Of a stretch of DNA of 5,929 nucleotides, positions 1-5,929 are shown piece by piece. The translations under genes and the position numbers were made by a program. This DNA comes from Lysobacterales bacterium (GTDB lineage Bacteria > Pseudomonadota > Gammaproteobacteria > Xanthomonadales > SZUA-36): contig DAOWGA010000159.1 in the NCBI GenBank assembly GCA_030637665.1, forward strand, positions 1-5,929, in the 5' to 3' direction. How positions within the stretch are numbered: the stretch's first letter is position 1; every line of letters begins with the position of its first letter. A model generated the notes under the pieces. It made no database searches. It saw only the letters and a program-made list of their open reading frames with translations, and was not told the DNA's origin.

Positions 1-1782
1 GCCGATCACGAAGCTGCGATCAGTGAACCGGATCGGGCCTTTTATCATGGGGCTATCGCCGAAATTTCAGCGCCTTACGTAGCCGAGATGGTGAGAGTGG
101 AAGCACTGCGCTTGCTCGGTTCGAAAGCCTATACCGGTGGGTACGAAGTCGTTACGACGATTAACAGCAGGTTACAAACTGCCGCCAATCTCGCTGTAGA
201 CAAAGGTTTGGAAGAATACGACCAGCGACACGGGTTTCGGGGAGCCGAAGCCCATATTGATCTCGCGGATAAGCTCAGGACGGAAGACTGGAACGAGGCA
301 TTGACACCCTACCGGCCGCTTGCAGGACTGGAACCCGGCCTGGTACTCGAGGTCGAGGATGAACTGGCGCTGGTCTACCTGCGCAGCGGGCAGACCATCG
401 CCATGGGCCTGGACGAAATGAAGTGGGCCGCGCCTTTCATCAACCGTGACCGCAAGGGCCCCGCACCAAAGAGCGTCAGTGAAATCATGTTGCCGGGTGA
501 CGTCATTCGCGCCCGGCTTCATGACGATGGGGTGTGGAAGCTGGGCCAGTTGCCTGAGGTGGAAGCAGCCCTTGTTTCTCTGAATCCTCTGACCGGCGAT
601 ATCAAGGTCCTGGTGGGTGGTTATGACTTTACCCGCAGTAAATTCAATCGGGTTATCCAGGGACGGAGACAACCAGGTTCCAGTTTCAAACCTTTCATAT
701 ACTCTGCTGCGCTTGAAAAGGGCTTCACCGTTGCCAGCCTGGTGAATGATGCACCCATTGTGTTCGAAGACAAAGAACTGGAGCGGACCTGGAAACCTCA
801 GAATTTCAGCCAAAAGTTTTACGGCCCCACCCGGTTGAGAGAGGCCATGGTCAATTCACGCAACCTGGTGTCCATCCGCTTATTGCGTGCTATCGGTATT
901 GAGTACGCCCGTGAGCACATCACCCAATTCGGGTTTAATCTGGATGAACTTCCGGCCAACCTGTCCATGGCACTGGGAAGCGCTTCTCTCACACCGATTT
1001 CGATGGCTCGCGGCTATGCAGTCTTTGCCAACGGAGGTTACCTGGTCACACCCCATTTCATCCGTACAATCAAGGACTATTCACGCCGCGTGGTCTACCA
1101 GACCCGGCCATCGGTGATCTGTGAAAATTGCGAAGATGAGCTGCCCGTCGAAGTCGCAGATCATGAAGATGAAATCCAAAGCGAGCCAGAATTCAGGCCA
1201 TTGGATATTGCTTCCGGCACGCAGGGACTTGAAGTAACAGCAAGCAACGGGGGTGAGCGTTCCCACGGCACGGAATCTGAAAGCCTCTATGCGAAACAGG
1301 CAATCACGCCACAAAACGCCTATCTGGTACGCTCCATGATGATGGATGTCGTCCGCCGCGGAACCGGCGTGCGAGCCATGCAGTTGGGTCGCCGGGATCT
1401 CGCCGGCAAAACCGGAACAACAAACGAGCAGCGCGACGCCTGGTTTTCGGGCTACAACGATCACCTGGTCACCTCGGTCTGGGTGGGTTTTGACAACCAC
1501 GAACCGTTGGGCAAGAGAGAATTAGGCGGCCGTGCTGCACTGCCGGTCTGGATGGAATTCATGGCTGTTGCACTCGAAGGACTGGAAGACAAGCCACCGC
1601 GGATGCCCGAAGGCCTGGCTCAGGCCAGGATCGATCCCGAATCAGGTCTTCTGGCCAGGCGTGATAATGACGATGCCATCATGGAAATATTCCGGGCAGG
1701 AAGGCTGCCGCCAATGCAGCAATCACTGGGAGAAGAAACCCAGGATGTCTCATCAGAAGAAGACCCGTATGAAATCTACTGA
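1..1782 (+). CDS. mrcA: Penicillin-binding protein 1A, C-terminal part (5' partial)
   Basis: Bifunctional murein synthase anchored in the inner membrane and acting in the periplasm; it polymerises lipid II and cross-links the stem peptides, and beta-lactams acylate its serine. The frame is open from base 1, so the N-terminal membrane anchor and most of the glycosyltransferase domain lie outside; 593 residues are visible, against about 850 in E. coli. The first 30 or so residues, including APYVAEMVR, match the junction after the glycosyltransferase domain. An OB-like linker region follows (about residues 75-150). The transpeptidase domain has all three motifs: SSFK (catalytic Ser227, Lys230 of the visible part), SRN (286-288) and KTGTT (470-474). 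The CENC pair (Cys374, Cys377) and the acidic, low-complexity stretch after it (about 378-425) correspond to the insert seen in enteric PBP1A. No frameshift is seen. The product call is firm; mrcA/ponA naming is by similarity recalled from memory. Confidence 0.96.
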   Translation, partial: ADHEAAISEPDRAFYHGAIAEISAPYVAEMVRVEALRLLGSKAYTGGYEVVTTINSRLQTAANLAVDKGLEEYDQRHGFRGAEAHIDLADKLRTEDWNEALTPYRPLAGLEPGLVLEVEDELALVYLRSGQTIAMGLDEMKWAAPFINRDRKGPAPKSVSEIMLPGDVIRARLHDDGVWKLGQLPEVEAALVSLNPLTGDIKVLVGGYDFTRSKFNRVIQGRRQPGSSFKPFIYSAALEKGFTVASLVNDAPIVFEDKELERTWKPQNFSQKFYGPTRLREAMVNSRNLVSIRLLRAIGIEYAREHITQFGFNLDELPANLSMALGSASLTPISMARGYAVFANGGYLVTPHFIRTIKDYSRRVVYQTRPSVICENCEDELPVEVADHEDEIQSEPEFRPLDIASGTQGLEVTASNGGERSHGTESESLYAKQAITPQNAYLVRSMMMDVVRRGTGVRAMQLGRRDLAGKTGTTNEQRDAWFSGYNDHLVTSVWVGFDNHEPLGKRELGGRAALPVWMEFMAVALEGLEDKPPRMPEGLAQARIDPESGLLARRDNDDAIMEIFRAGRLPPMQQSLGEETQDVSSEEDPYEIY

Positions 1783-2410
1783 TCGCATTCCCGCTCGCCA
1801 TATCCGCCGGCTGAGACAGATCAGGGCGGAAGTCGCCGCTGAAGCTGCCCGCATCATCGCCACTGAAGGGCAGCACAATTATCATGCCGCCAAGAAAAAG
1901 GCTGCTGAGAGAATCGGTGTCAGCGAGCGACTTGCGCTGCCCAGCAACATTGAAGTCAAGGAAGCGTTGCATAGCTACCAGAACCTGTACGGGGGAACGC
2001 AGCATCAAGACAACCTGGAACGCCTGCGCAACACCGCGGTCAATGCCATGCAAATACTGGACGCATTCAATCCCAGGCTGGTGGGCTCTGTGCTGGACGG
2101 CACCGCCAGTGAGCATTCCAGGATCGCGCTTCACGTATTCTGTGATTCCCCGGACTCAATGGTTCTTCACTTCCTGGAAAATGGCACTCCTTTCAGCCAG
2201 GAGCAACGCCAGATACGATGGCACGACGGCAAACACCGGATGATACCGTTGATCATTTTTGAGCTCGACGACGCCACGGTGGAACTCAGCATTTTCGACC
2301 CGATAATCCTCAGACAGGCGCCACCCAGCCCCATAGACGGCAAACCTCAGCAACGAGCCACCTTGTCTGACCTCGAGTGTCTGCTGGCACCCATGGCCAG
2401 CGTGACCTGA
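1769..2410 (+). CDS. Uncharacterised protein, nucleotidyltransferase-like, coupled to PBP1A
   Basis: A 213-residue protein of unknown function. ATG at 1769 overlaps the PBP1A gene by 14 bases and has a purine-rich AGAAGAAGA at 1755-1763 as a possible ribosome site. ATG at 1745 (221 residues, GGGAG at 1728-1732 but 12 bases away) is the alternative. Residues 11-50 are basic and helical, with a run ending AAKKKAAERIGVS that loosely recalls a helix-turn-helix region. Residues 100-124 (FNPRLVGSVLDGTA, then a beta strand ALHVF) resemble the Gly-Ser motif and following strand of minimal nucleotidyltransferases. The two acidic metal ligands expected on that strand are not there (Arg118 and Ala120 stand near those places), so catalysis is doubtful. 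The C-terminal part ends with a conserved-looking APPSPIDGKP segment (184-193). From memory, similar short proteins occur in other Gammaproteobacteria under unreliable names. No signal peptide or membrane segment is seen. The overlap suggests translation coupled to PBP1A, but not a shared function. Confidence 0.82.
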   Translation: MKSTDRIPARHIRRLRQIRAEVAAEAARIIATEGQHNYHAAKKKAAERIGVSERLALPSNIEVKEALHSYQNLYGGTQHQDNLERLRNTAVNAMQILDAFNPRLVGSVLDGTASEHSRIALHVFCDSPDSMVLHFLENGTPFSQEQRQIRWHDGKHRMIPLIIFELDDATVELSIFDPIILRQAPPSPIDGKPQQRATLSDLECLLAPMASVT

Positions 2411-2431
2411 TAAAAACCGATCGATTAAACT

Positions 2432-2446
2432 CCGGCCTACCGCCGG
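2432..2446 (-). terminator. Weak hairpin at the end of gltA
   Basis: A 5-bp GC stem (CCGGC 2432-2436, GCCGG 2442-2446) with a 5-base loop contains the gltA stop codon. On the minus strand it is followed by AGTTTAAT and only later by a T5 run, so it is a poor intrinsic terminator. It lies between two convergent genes. No better terminator for either gene is visible in the 26-base gap. Confidence 0.2.
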
Positions 2447-3732
2447 CTGTGTGGTGGCTCGTACTTACGTTCGGTAGGACCTTTGTAAACCTGACGGGGC
2501 CGGCCAATCTTGGTCGGCGTATTGCTTTGTTCAAGCCACTGCGCGACCCATCCCACAGTCCTGGCGATGGCAAACATCACGGTAAACATACTGACGGGAA
2601 TACCGAGCGCGCGGTAAATGATTCCGGAATAAAAATCGACATTGGGATAGAGTTTTTTCTCAATGAAGTATTCGTCTTCCAGGGCTATGCGCTCCAGTTC
2701 AAGCGCCATATCCATCATGGGATCATTAACGCCAAGCTCCTCCAGCACTTCATAACAGGCCTGGCGAATGATAGTGGCCCGGGGATCGAAATTTTTGTAG
2801 ACACGATGCCCGAAACCCATCAGACGGAAGGGGTCTGACTTGTCCTTGGCGCGCTTGATAAATTTTGGCACATTCGAGATATCGCCGATCTGCGTGAACA
2901 TATCCAACACGGCTTCGTTGGCGCCGCCATGCGCCGGTCCCCACAATGCGGAAATCCCGGCTGCCACACAGGCATAAGGATTAGCGCCCGTTGAACCTAC
3001 CAGCCTGACGGTCGAAGTACTGGCATTTTGTTCATGGTCAGCATGAAGGATGAACAGCAGATCGAGTACTCTGGCAGAAACCTCGCTAACCTGGTATTCC
3101 TCACTCGGGACAGAAAACATCATGTGCAGGAAGCGCTCACAATATCTCAGCGAATTCTGCGGGTAGGCCGTGGGCCAACCCATATGATGCCGGTAACAGG
3201 CAGCAGCTATCGTTGGCATTTTTGCAATCATTCGCTGAGCAGCCACCATTCGGTGTTCCTGACTCTCCATGTCCATCCGGTTATGGTAAAAAGCGGCCAG
3301 GGAGCCGACCACACCAGCCATCATGGCCATCGGATGAGCGTCGTACTGAAAGCCGGAAATGAATTCGTTCAAATGCTCGTGAACCATCGTGTGATAAGTG
3401 ATCTCACCGCGAAATTTCTGCAGCTGTGCTTCGCTGGGTAATTCACCGTTCAATAACAGGTAGGCAACTTCCAGGAACGTGCTCCGCTCAGACAGTTGCT
3501 CGATTGGATAACCCCGGTAACGCAGTATTCCTTTGCCACCATCGATAAAAGTAATTTTACTGGTGCAACTCGCGGTCGCCGTGAATCCCGGGTCGTAAGT
3601 GAAATAACCCAAGGTCGAGGGTAGTGCCTTGATATCCAGCGTGGGTTCACCTTCAGTACCGGCGACAACCGGTAATTCCAGTTCTTTTCCGCTTGATTCG
3701 TCTGTTAGCAGCACGCGTTTCTTTTTGGACAC
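2437..3732 (-). CDS. gltA: Citrate synthase (type II, hexameric)
   Basis: Condenses oxaloacetate and acetyl-CoA to citrate, the entry step of the TCA cycle, in the cytoplasm. At 431 residues it is close to the 427 of E. coli GltA. The active-site residues fall at a constant +4 offset from E. coli numbering: His233, His268 (WGPAHGG), His309 (GFGHRVYK), Asp366 (NVDFYSG) and citrate-binding Arg318, Arg391 and Arg411. The N-terminal beta domain with [13 protein letters not shown] is typical of the long, Gram-negative hexameric form. In the NADH site recalled from E. coli, His114, Thr115, Tyr149, Arg167 and Lys171 are kept, whereas Arg109, Thr204 and Cys206 are replaced by Tyr113, Val208 and Ser210. 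The start codon is GTG, chosen because AAGGAG lies 6 bases upstream. It stands alone here, with no sdh or suc genes beside it, and runs tail to tail into the plus-strand gene. Confidence 0.98.
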   Translation of the reverse strand: MSKKKRVLLTDESSGKELELPVVAGTEGEPTLDIKALPSTLGYFTYDPGFTATASCTSKITFIDGGKGILRYRGYPIEQLSERSTFLEVAYLLLNGELPSEAQLQKFRGEITYHTMVHEHLNEFISGFQYDAHPMAMMAGVVGSLAAFYHNRMDMESQEHRMVAAQRMIAKMPTIAAACYRHHMGWPTAYPQNSLRYCERFLHMMFSVPSEEYQVSEVSARVLDLLFILHADHEQNASTSTVRLVGSTGANPYACVAAGISALWGPAHGGANEAVLDMFTQIGDISNVPKFIKRAKDKSDPFRLMGFGHRVYKNFDPRATIIRQACYEVLEELGVNDPMMDMALELERIALEDEYFIEKKLYPNVDFYSGIIYRALGIPVSMFTVMFAIARTVGWVAQWLEQSNTPTKIGRPRQVYKGPTERKYEPPHSRR

Positions 3733-3738
3733 TGGTAT

Positions 3739-3744
3739 CTCCTT
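3739..3744 (-). promoter_or_regulatory. Shine-Dalgarno site of gltA
   Basis: On the minus strand this reads AAGGAG (AAGGAGAT over 3737-3744), six bases before the GTG at 3732. It decides the GTG start, since no in-frame ATG with such a site is visible nearby. Confidence 0.9.
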
Positions 3745-3770
3745 CGCTGATTCAATCCTGATGGGGAAGG

Positions 3771-3784
3771 GCCCGTTACCGGGC
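3771..3784 (-). other. GNRA-type hairpin in the gltA leader
   Basis: On the minus strand, GCCCG-GTAA-CGGGC forms a 5-bp GC stem closed by a GUAA tetraloop in RNA, about 40 bases before the gltA start. Directly after it, CCTTC (3766-3770) could pair with GAAGG (3741-3745), which overlaps the Shine-Dalgarno site. No known riboswitch class is recognised. The pairing is read by eye; no folding energy was computed. Confidence 0.4.
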
Positions 3785-3823
3785 TGATGATCACCGCTTC
3801 AATTACTGCAATGAGAACAATGG

Positions 3824-3832
3824 ATTATAGCA
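3824..3832 (-). promoter_or_regulatory. Extended -10 promoter of gltA
   Basis: On the minus strand this reads TGCTATAAT, a consensus -10 hexamer (3824-3829) with the TGn extension. No good -35 hexamer stands 16-18 bases upstream, which is usual for extended -10 promoters. Transcription would start near 3817, giving a leader of about 85 bases. Confidence 0.65.
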
Positions 3833-3858
3833 TCAGCGCGAATAATCACGCTAGCATT

Positions 3859-3874
3859 TAGTATGTTAATACTA
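3859..3874. repeat. Perfect inverted repeat upstream of the gltA promoter
   Basis: TAGTAT-GTTA-ATACTA is a perfect 6-bp inverted repeat with a 4-base spacer. Its centre is about 40 bp upstream of the centre of the gltA -10 box, or roughly position -50 from the inferred transcription start, where activators or repressors often bind. The AT-rich stem is a poor terminator, so an operator is the likelier reading. I cannot assign a regulator. Confidence 0.4.
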
Positions 3875-3981
3875 GATGAGAAGAAACTAATGATCTGGGC
3901 ATTTCAGCGACAGAAGTACTGGTGGATTATCGATGCACTGGCGGCTACGTTCGCATCCCATCAGAAAAGCGCCGAAGCAAC

Positions 3982-4005
3982 AAAAAGGCCCGCGCTGAAC
4001 GGGCC
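3982..4005 (-). terminator. Intrinsic terminator of rpmE2
   Basis: On the minus strand a perfect 6-bp stem GGCCCG/CGGGCC (4005-4000 and 3992-3987) with a 7-base loop is followed at once by TTTTT (3986-3982). It lies 30 bases past the rpmE2 stop and should end the rdgB-hemW-rpmE2 unit. A competing longer stem (3982-3992 with 4010-4020, one G-U pair) gives the plus strand a hairpin ending in T6, so the element may act in both directions. Confidence 0.88.
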
Positions 4006-4035
4006 AGCACGGGCTTTTTTCAGATCGATTGTTCC

Positions 4036-4278
4036 TTATTTGCCGTAACGTTTTTTGAAACGATCAACACGGCCACCGGAATCCAGCACCTTGTGCTTGC
4101 CGGTGTAGAAAGGATGAGAAGCGCTGGAAATTTCAACCTTCACCAGTGGGTATTCGTTACCGTCTTCCCACTTGATGGTTTCCTTGCTCTTGATCGTTGA
4201 TCGGGTCAAGAACGAAAAATCCGAAGATATGTCCTGGAACACCACTTCTTTGTACTCGGGGTGAATGCCGGCTTTCAT
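4036..4278 (-). CDS. rpmE2: 50S ribosomal protein L31, type B (zinc-independent)
   Basis: Structural protein of the large ribosomal subunit that in other bacteria bridges to the small subunit. The 80 residues show the L31 hallmarks: MKAGIHPEY at the start, TRST near residue 31, and [20 protein letters not shown] in the C-terminal half. The cysteine zinc ligands of type A L31 are absent and the middle is longer ([19 protein letters not shown]), which defines type B. The start at 4278 is chosen because AAGGAA lies 5 bases upstream and the protein then begins as the family does; the longer frame reaching 4356 has no conserved sequence. It follows hemW by 97 bases and may share its transcript or use its own promoter. 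Confidence 0.96.
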   Translation of the reverse strand: MKAGIHPEYKEVVFQDISSDFSFLTRSTIKSKETIKWEDGNEYPLVKVEISSASHPFYTGKHKVLDSGGRVDRFKKRYGK

Positions 4279-4379
4279 GACAATTCCTTGAAAATAGTAG
4301 ATACACGCATTACGCGAATGACCCGCCAGTGTACTGATGCAGGTGACTGAATGCAAGACCTTTTCCCGTGCTTCTTCAT
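4275..4379 (-). CDS. Possible 34-residue linker peptide between hemW and rpmE2
   Basis: An ATG at 4379 overlaps the hemW stop codon as ATGA, and the frame stays open for 34 codons until a TGA that overlaps the rpmE2 ATG as ATGA. The product would be small and basic (begins MKKHGKR, ends FKELS) with no recognised motif. GGAG lies only two bases before the ATG, which is too close for a good ribosome site. The frame could serve to couple translation, or be chance; 34 open codons are not rare. I lean to chance. Confidence 0.18.
   Translation of the reverse strand: MKKHGKRSCIQSPASVHWRVIRVMRVSTIFKELS
4284..4289 (-). promoter_or_regulatory. Shine-Dalgarno site of rpmE2
   Basis: The minus strand reads AAGGAA five bases before the ATG at 4278. 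It selects this start over the upstream extension of the same frame. Confidence 0.8.
4328..4356 (-). promoter_or_regulatory. Possible promoter of rpmE2
   Basis: On the minus strand TTGCAT (4351-4356) and TACACT (4328-4333) are 17 bases apart. The hexamers match consensus at 3 and 4 of 6 places, so this is only a candidate. Transcription would begin near 4321, about 43 bases before the start codon. Confidence 0.25.
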
Positions 4380-5560
4380 GTCTCCGCCGGAAGAAATATC
4401 GCCTGTGTTTCGTTGCTGAATCGCCAGCCGAGTCCGGTTGGTTTTAATACAGTGCCCGCATCCGACAACAAACCACGATTTACGGCTGTTTGAACCCGGT
4501 CGGAGACATCATTCCAGGCCACACCGGTGCGCTCAGTGAGTTGTTCCTTGCGCACGCCATCGTATAGACGCAACTGGTTCAAAAAAAACTCAAAAACCCG
4601 CTCCTCCTTGTTGATGAATCTGTCTTCAACCAGAAATTTTCCACTTTGCCTGGCCTGCATATACGTTTTTGGATGCCTGTGACGCACCCGCCGCCTGACA
4701 AAGTCCTCTGAGGGCAGAGTGACCTTGGAATGTGCGCCTGCGCCAATACCCAGGAAATCACCATATTGCCAGTAATTCATATTGTGACGACAACGATGTC
4801 CTTCTTTTGCCCAGGCCGAAATCTCGTATTGCCTGAACCCAGCATCCCTCATCTGCTGCCAGCACCGATCCTGCATTTTCCAGGCTGTGTCAGCATCCGG
4901 CAAATCCGGTGGACTGGCATTAAAGGCGGTGTTCGGCTCCAGGGTCAACTGGTAGTGGGAAATGTGGTTTGGCCCGCTGGCTATCGCCTGGCGGATATCG
5001 CTTACGGCTTCAGGGACTGTTTGATCAGGCAAGGCATACATCAAGTCGATATTAAAATTGCCCAGTCCAGAACGGTGGATGGAGTCGATGGCCCGGTCAA
5101 TTTCTGCACGGCCATGAATCCTGCCGATGCGCTCCAGCAAGCTGTCGTTAAAGCTCTGGACACCCAGCGACACACGATTGATGCCCGCATCCCGGTATGC
5201 AGAAAAACTATCGTATTCCGTGGTGCCGGGATTGGCCTCCAGGGTAATTTCGACATCGGGTACCAGGCGCAAACGACTTCTCAATTGGCGTAGCAAATCA
5301 GCAAACCAAGCGGCATTGAAAAGGCTGGGAGTACCGCCTCCAAAAAAGATACTGCTGACAGGACGCCCCCAGACATCGGGTAACTCGGTTTCAAGATCCG
5401 CCAGCAAAGCCGCGGAATATTCTTTCGCTGGTATTTCGTCAGGCGCAGCATGGGAATTGAAATCACAGTAGGGACATTTGCGCACGCACCAGGGAAGATG
5501 AACGTAAAGCGCCAACGGTGGAAGCCCCGTGATCCGGCCTTTGTCAGCCCCCGAATTCAT
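4376..5560 (-). CDS. hemW: Radical SAM protein HemW (haem chaperone)
   Basis: HemW proteins bind haem and an iron-sulphur cluster and are thought to hand haem to target proteins; they were long misnamed oxygen-independent coproporphyrinogen oxidases. The 394 residues are close to E. coli HemW (about 378). The cluster motif CVRKCPYC (Cys25, 29, 32) is followed by DFNSH, the HemW pattern, and lacks the extra cysteine of true HemN. Further marks are GGGTPS (74-79) and EANP (108-111) for S-adenosylmethionine binding, GVQSF (133-137), HNMNYW (259-264) and GIGAGAHS (271-278). The last 80 residues form the HemN C-terminal winged-helix region. ATG at 5560 overlaps the rdgB end by 17 bases, with GAAG upstream as a weak ribosome site, so translation is probably coupled to rdgB. 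The rdgB-hemW order is the same as in E. coli. Confidence 0.96.
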   Translation of the reverse strand: MNSGADKGRITGLPPLALYVHLPWCVRKCPYCDFNSHAAPDEIPAKEYSAALLADLETELPDVWGRPVSSIFFGGGTPSLFNAAWFADLLRQLRSRLRLVPDVEITLEANPGTTEYDSFSAYRDAGINRVSLGVQSFNDSLLERIGRIHGRAEIDRAIDSIHRSGLGNFNIDLMYALPDQTVPEAVSDIRQAIASGPNHISHYQLTLEPNTAFNASPPDLPDADTAWKMQDRCWQQMRDAGFRQYEISAWAKEGHRCRHNMNYWQYGDFLGIGAGAHSKVTLPSEDFVRRRVRHRHPKTYMQARQSGKFLVEDRFINKEERVFEFFLNQLRLYDGVRKEQLTERTGVAWNDVSDRVQTAVNRGLLSDAGTVLKPTGLGWRFSNETQAIFLPAET

Positions 5561-5929
5561 TCTTCATCTGTCCTGCCAGAGCAGCCAGCGCCTGCCCCCT
5601 GTGGCTGAGCCCGTTTTTCACATCCGGCGGTAACTCCGCAGAAGTACATTCCCTGCCGGGCACCCAAAATAGGGGATCATAACCAAAACCACCATGACCC
5701 CTGGGCTTATCGAGGATACTGCCTGACCACTTGCCGCATGCAATCAATGGCACAGGATCCTCTGCATGCCTGACCAATGCCATAGCGCAATAGAAATGTG
5801 CAGTCCGGTGCGGCAATTCAACACCCTGCATTGAACGAAGTAATTTGTTGATATTGGCGCTATCGTCCGCGTCATCCCCGGCATAACGGGATGAGTAAAT
5901 CCCAGGCCTGCCATTCAGTGCGTCCACCA
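5544..5929 (-). CDS. rdgB: dITP/XTP pyrophosphatase RdgB, C-terminal part (5' partial)
   Basis: Ham1-family enzyme that hydrolyses dITP, XTP and related deaminated purine triphosphates to monophosphates, keeping them out of DNA and RNA. About 128 codons are visible; E. coli RdgB has 197 residues, so about the first 70, with the substrate-binding N-terminal motif and the catalytic acidic pair, lie beyond the window. The visible part begins VDALNGRPGIYSSRYAG, the usual sequence after the missing active-site segment. It continues with GGFGYDPLFWVPG and the SHRGQAL motif near the C-terminus (SHR at about residues 108-110 of the visible part). The frame is open to the edge; the GTG at 5927 is an internal valine, not the start. 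The stop lies inside the hemW gene. Confidence 0.96.
   Translation of the reverse strand, partial: VDALNGRPGIYSSRYAGDDADDSANINKLLRSMQGVELPHRTAHFYCAMALVRHAEDPVPLIACGKWSGSILDKPRGHGGFGYDPLFWVPGRECTSAELPPDVKNGLSHRGQALAALAGQMKNEFGG

Larger units (their letters stand above)
3733..4035. other. Intergenic region between gltA and rpmE2
   Basis: About 300 bases hold the gltA leader and promoter (3733-3832), the inverted repeat (3859-3874) and the rpmE2 terminator (3982-4020). Bases 3876-3980 show nothing I can name. The plus-strand frame from 3863 to 4048 has no ribosome site, runs through the terminator and into rpmE2, and is not taken as a gene. Confidence 0.75.

Noticed and set aside
172..813. Minus-strand open frame of 213 codons inside the PBP1A gene
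   Set aside because: It is antisense to a clearly conserved coding region, has no recognisable domain or ribosome site, and arises from the codon pattern of the real gene.
1120..1131. CxxC pair in PBP1A as a novel metal site
   Set aside because: E. coli PBP1A has a matching CPEC at the same place in the transpeptidase insert, so it is a family feature.
3705..3794. Possible leader peptide before gltA from a GTG at 3794 (minus strand)
   Set aside because: The start has no properly spaced ribosome site, the frame runs into the gltA coding region, and it shows no run of regulatory codons.
3863..4048. Plus-strand frame of 61 codons in the gltA-rpmE2 gap
   Set aside because: It has no ribosome site before the ATG, starts inside the inverted repeat, and reads through the terminator hairpin into the end of rpmE2.
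4279..4356. N-terminal extension of L31 to 4356
   Set aside because: The start would be TTG, the added residues have no counterpart in L31, and a good Shine-Dalgarno site serves the ATG at 4278.
4730..5293. Plus-strand open frame of 187 codons across hemW
   Set aside because: It lies antisense to the conserved radical SAM region and shows no family features of its own.

Overview
The window looks like ordinary chromosome of a gammaproteobacterium. The best evidence is the gene set: a class A penicillin-binding protein of the PBP1A type with the CxxC-containing C-terminal insert known from enteric PBP1A, a hexameric NADH-regulated-type citrate synthase that aligns with E. coli GltA at a constant offset of four residues, and the rdgB-hemW pair that is also adjacent in E. 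coli. I cannot name the genus. No mobile element, CRISPR array, tRNA or rRNA is visible.

Layout. Bases 1-1782 (+) encode the C-terminal part of PBP1A (5' end outside the window). A gene for an uncharacterised protein of about 213 residues (1769-2410, +) overlaps its end and is probably translated from the same mRNA. It runs tail to tail, with a 26-base gap, into gltA (2437-3732, -), which starts with GTG behind a perfect Shine-Dalgarno sequence. The roughly 300 bases upstream of gltA hold its likely extended -10 promoter, a small leader hairpin, a perfect inverted repeat, and the terminator of the next gene. That gene is rpmE2 (4036-4278, -), the zinc-independent type B ribosomal protein L31. 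Upstream of it on the same strand come hemW (4376-5560, -) and rdgB (5544-5929, -, 5' end outside the window), which overlap by 17 bases.

The genes are housekeeping: cell wall synthesis (PBP1A), entry of acetyl-CoA into the TCA cycle (GltA), translation (L31), haem handling (HemW) and cleansing of the nucleotide pool (RdgB). They share no single pathway. The rdgB-hemW(-rpmE2) row is a likely transcription unit on the minus strand that ends at the strong hairpin at 3982-4005.

I found no exciting new system. The points most worth a second look are the uncharacterised nucleotidyltransferase-like protein coupled to PBP1A, the structured leader and upstream palindrome of gltA, substitutions in the GltA allosteric site, and a 34-codon reading frame that joins hemW to rpmE2 with ATGA overlaps at both ends.
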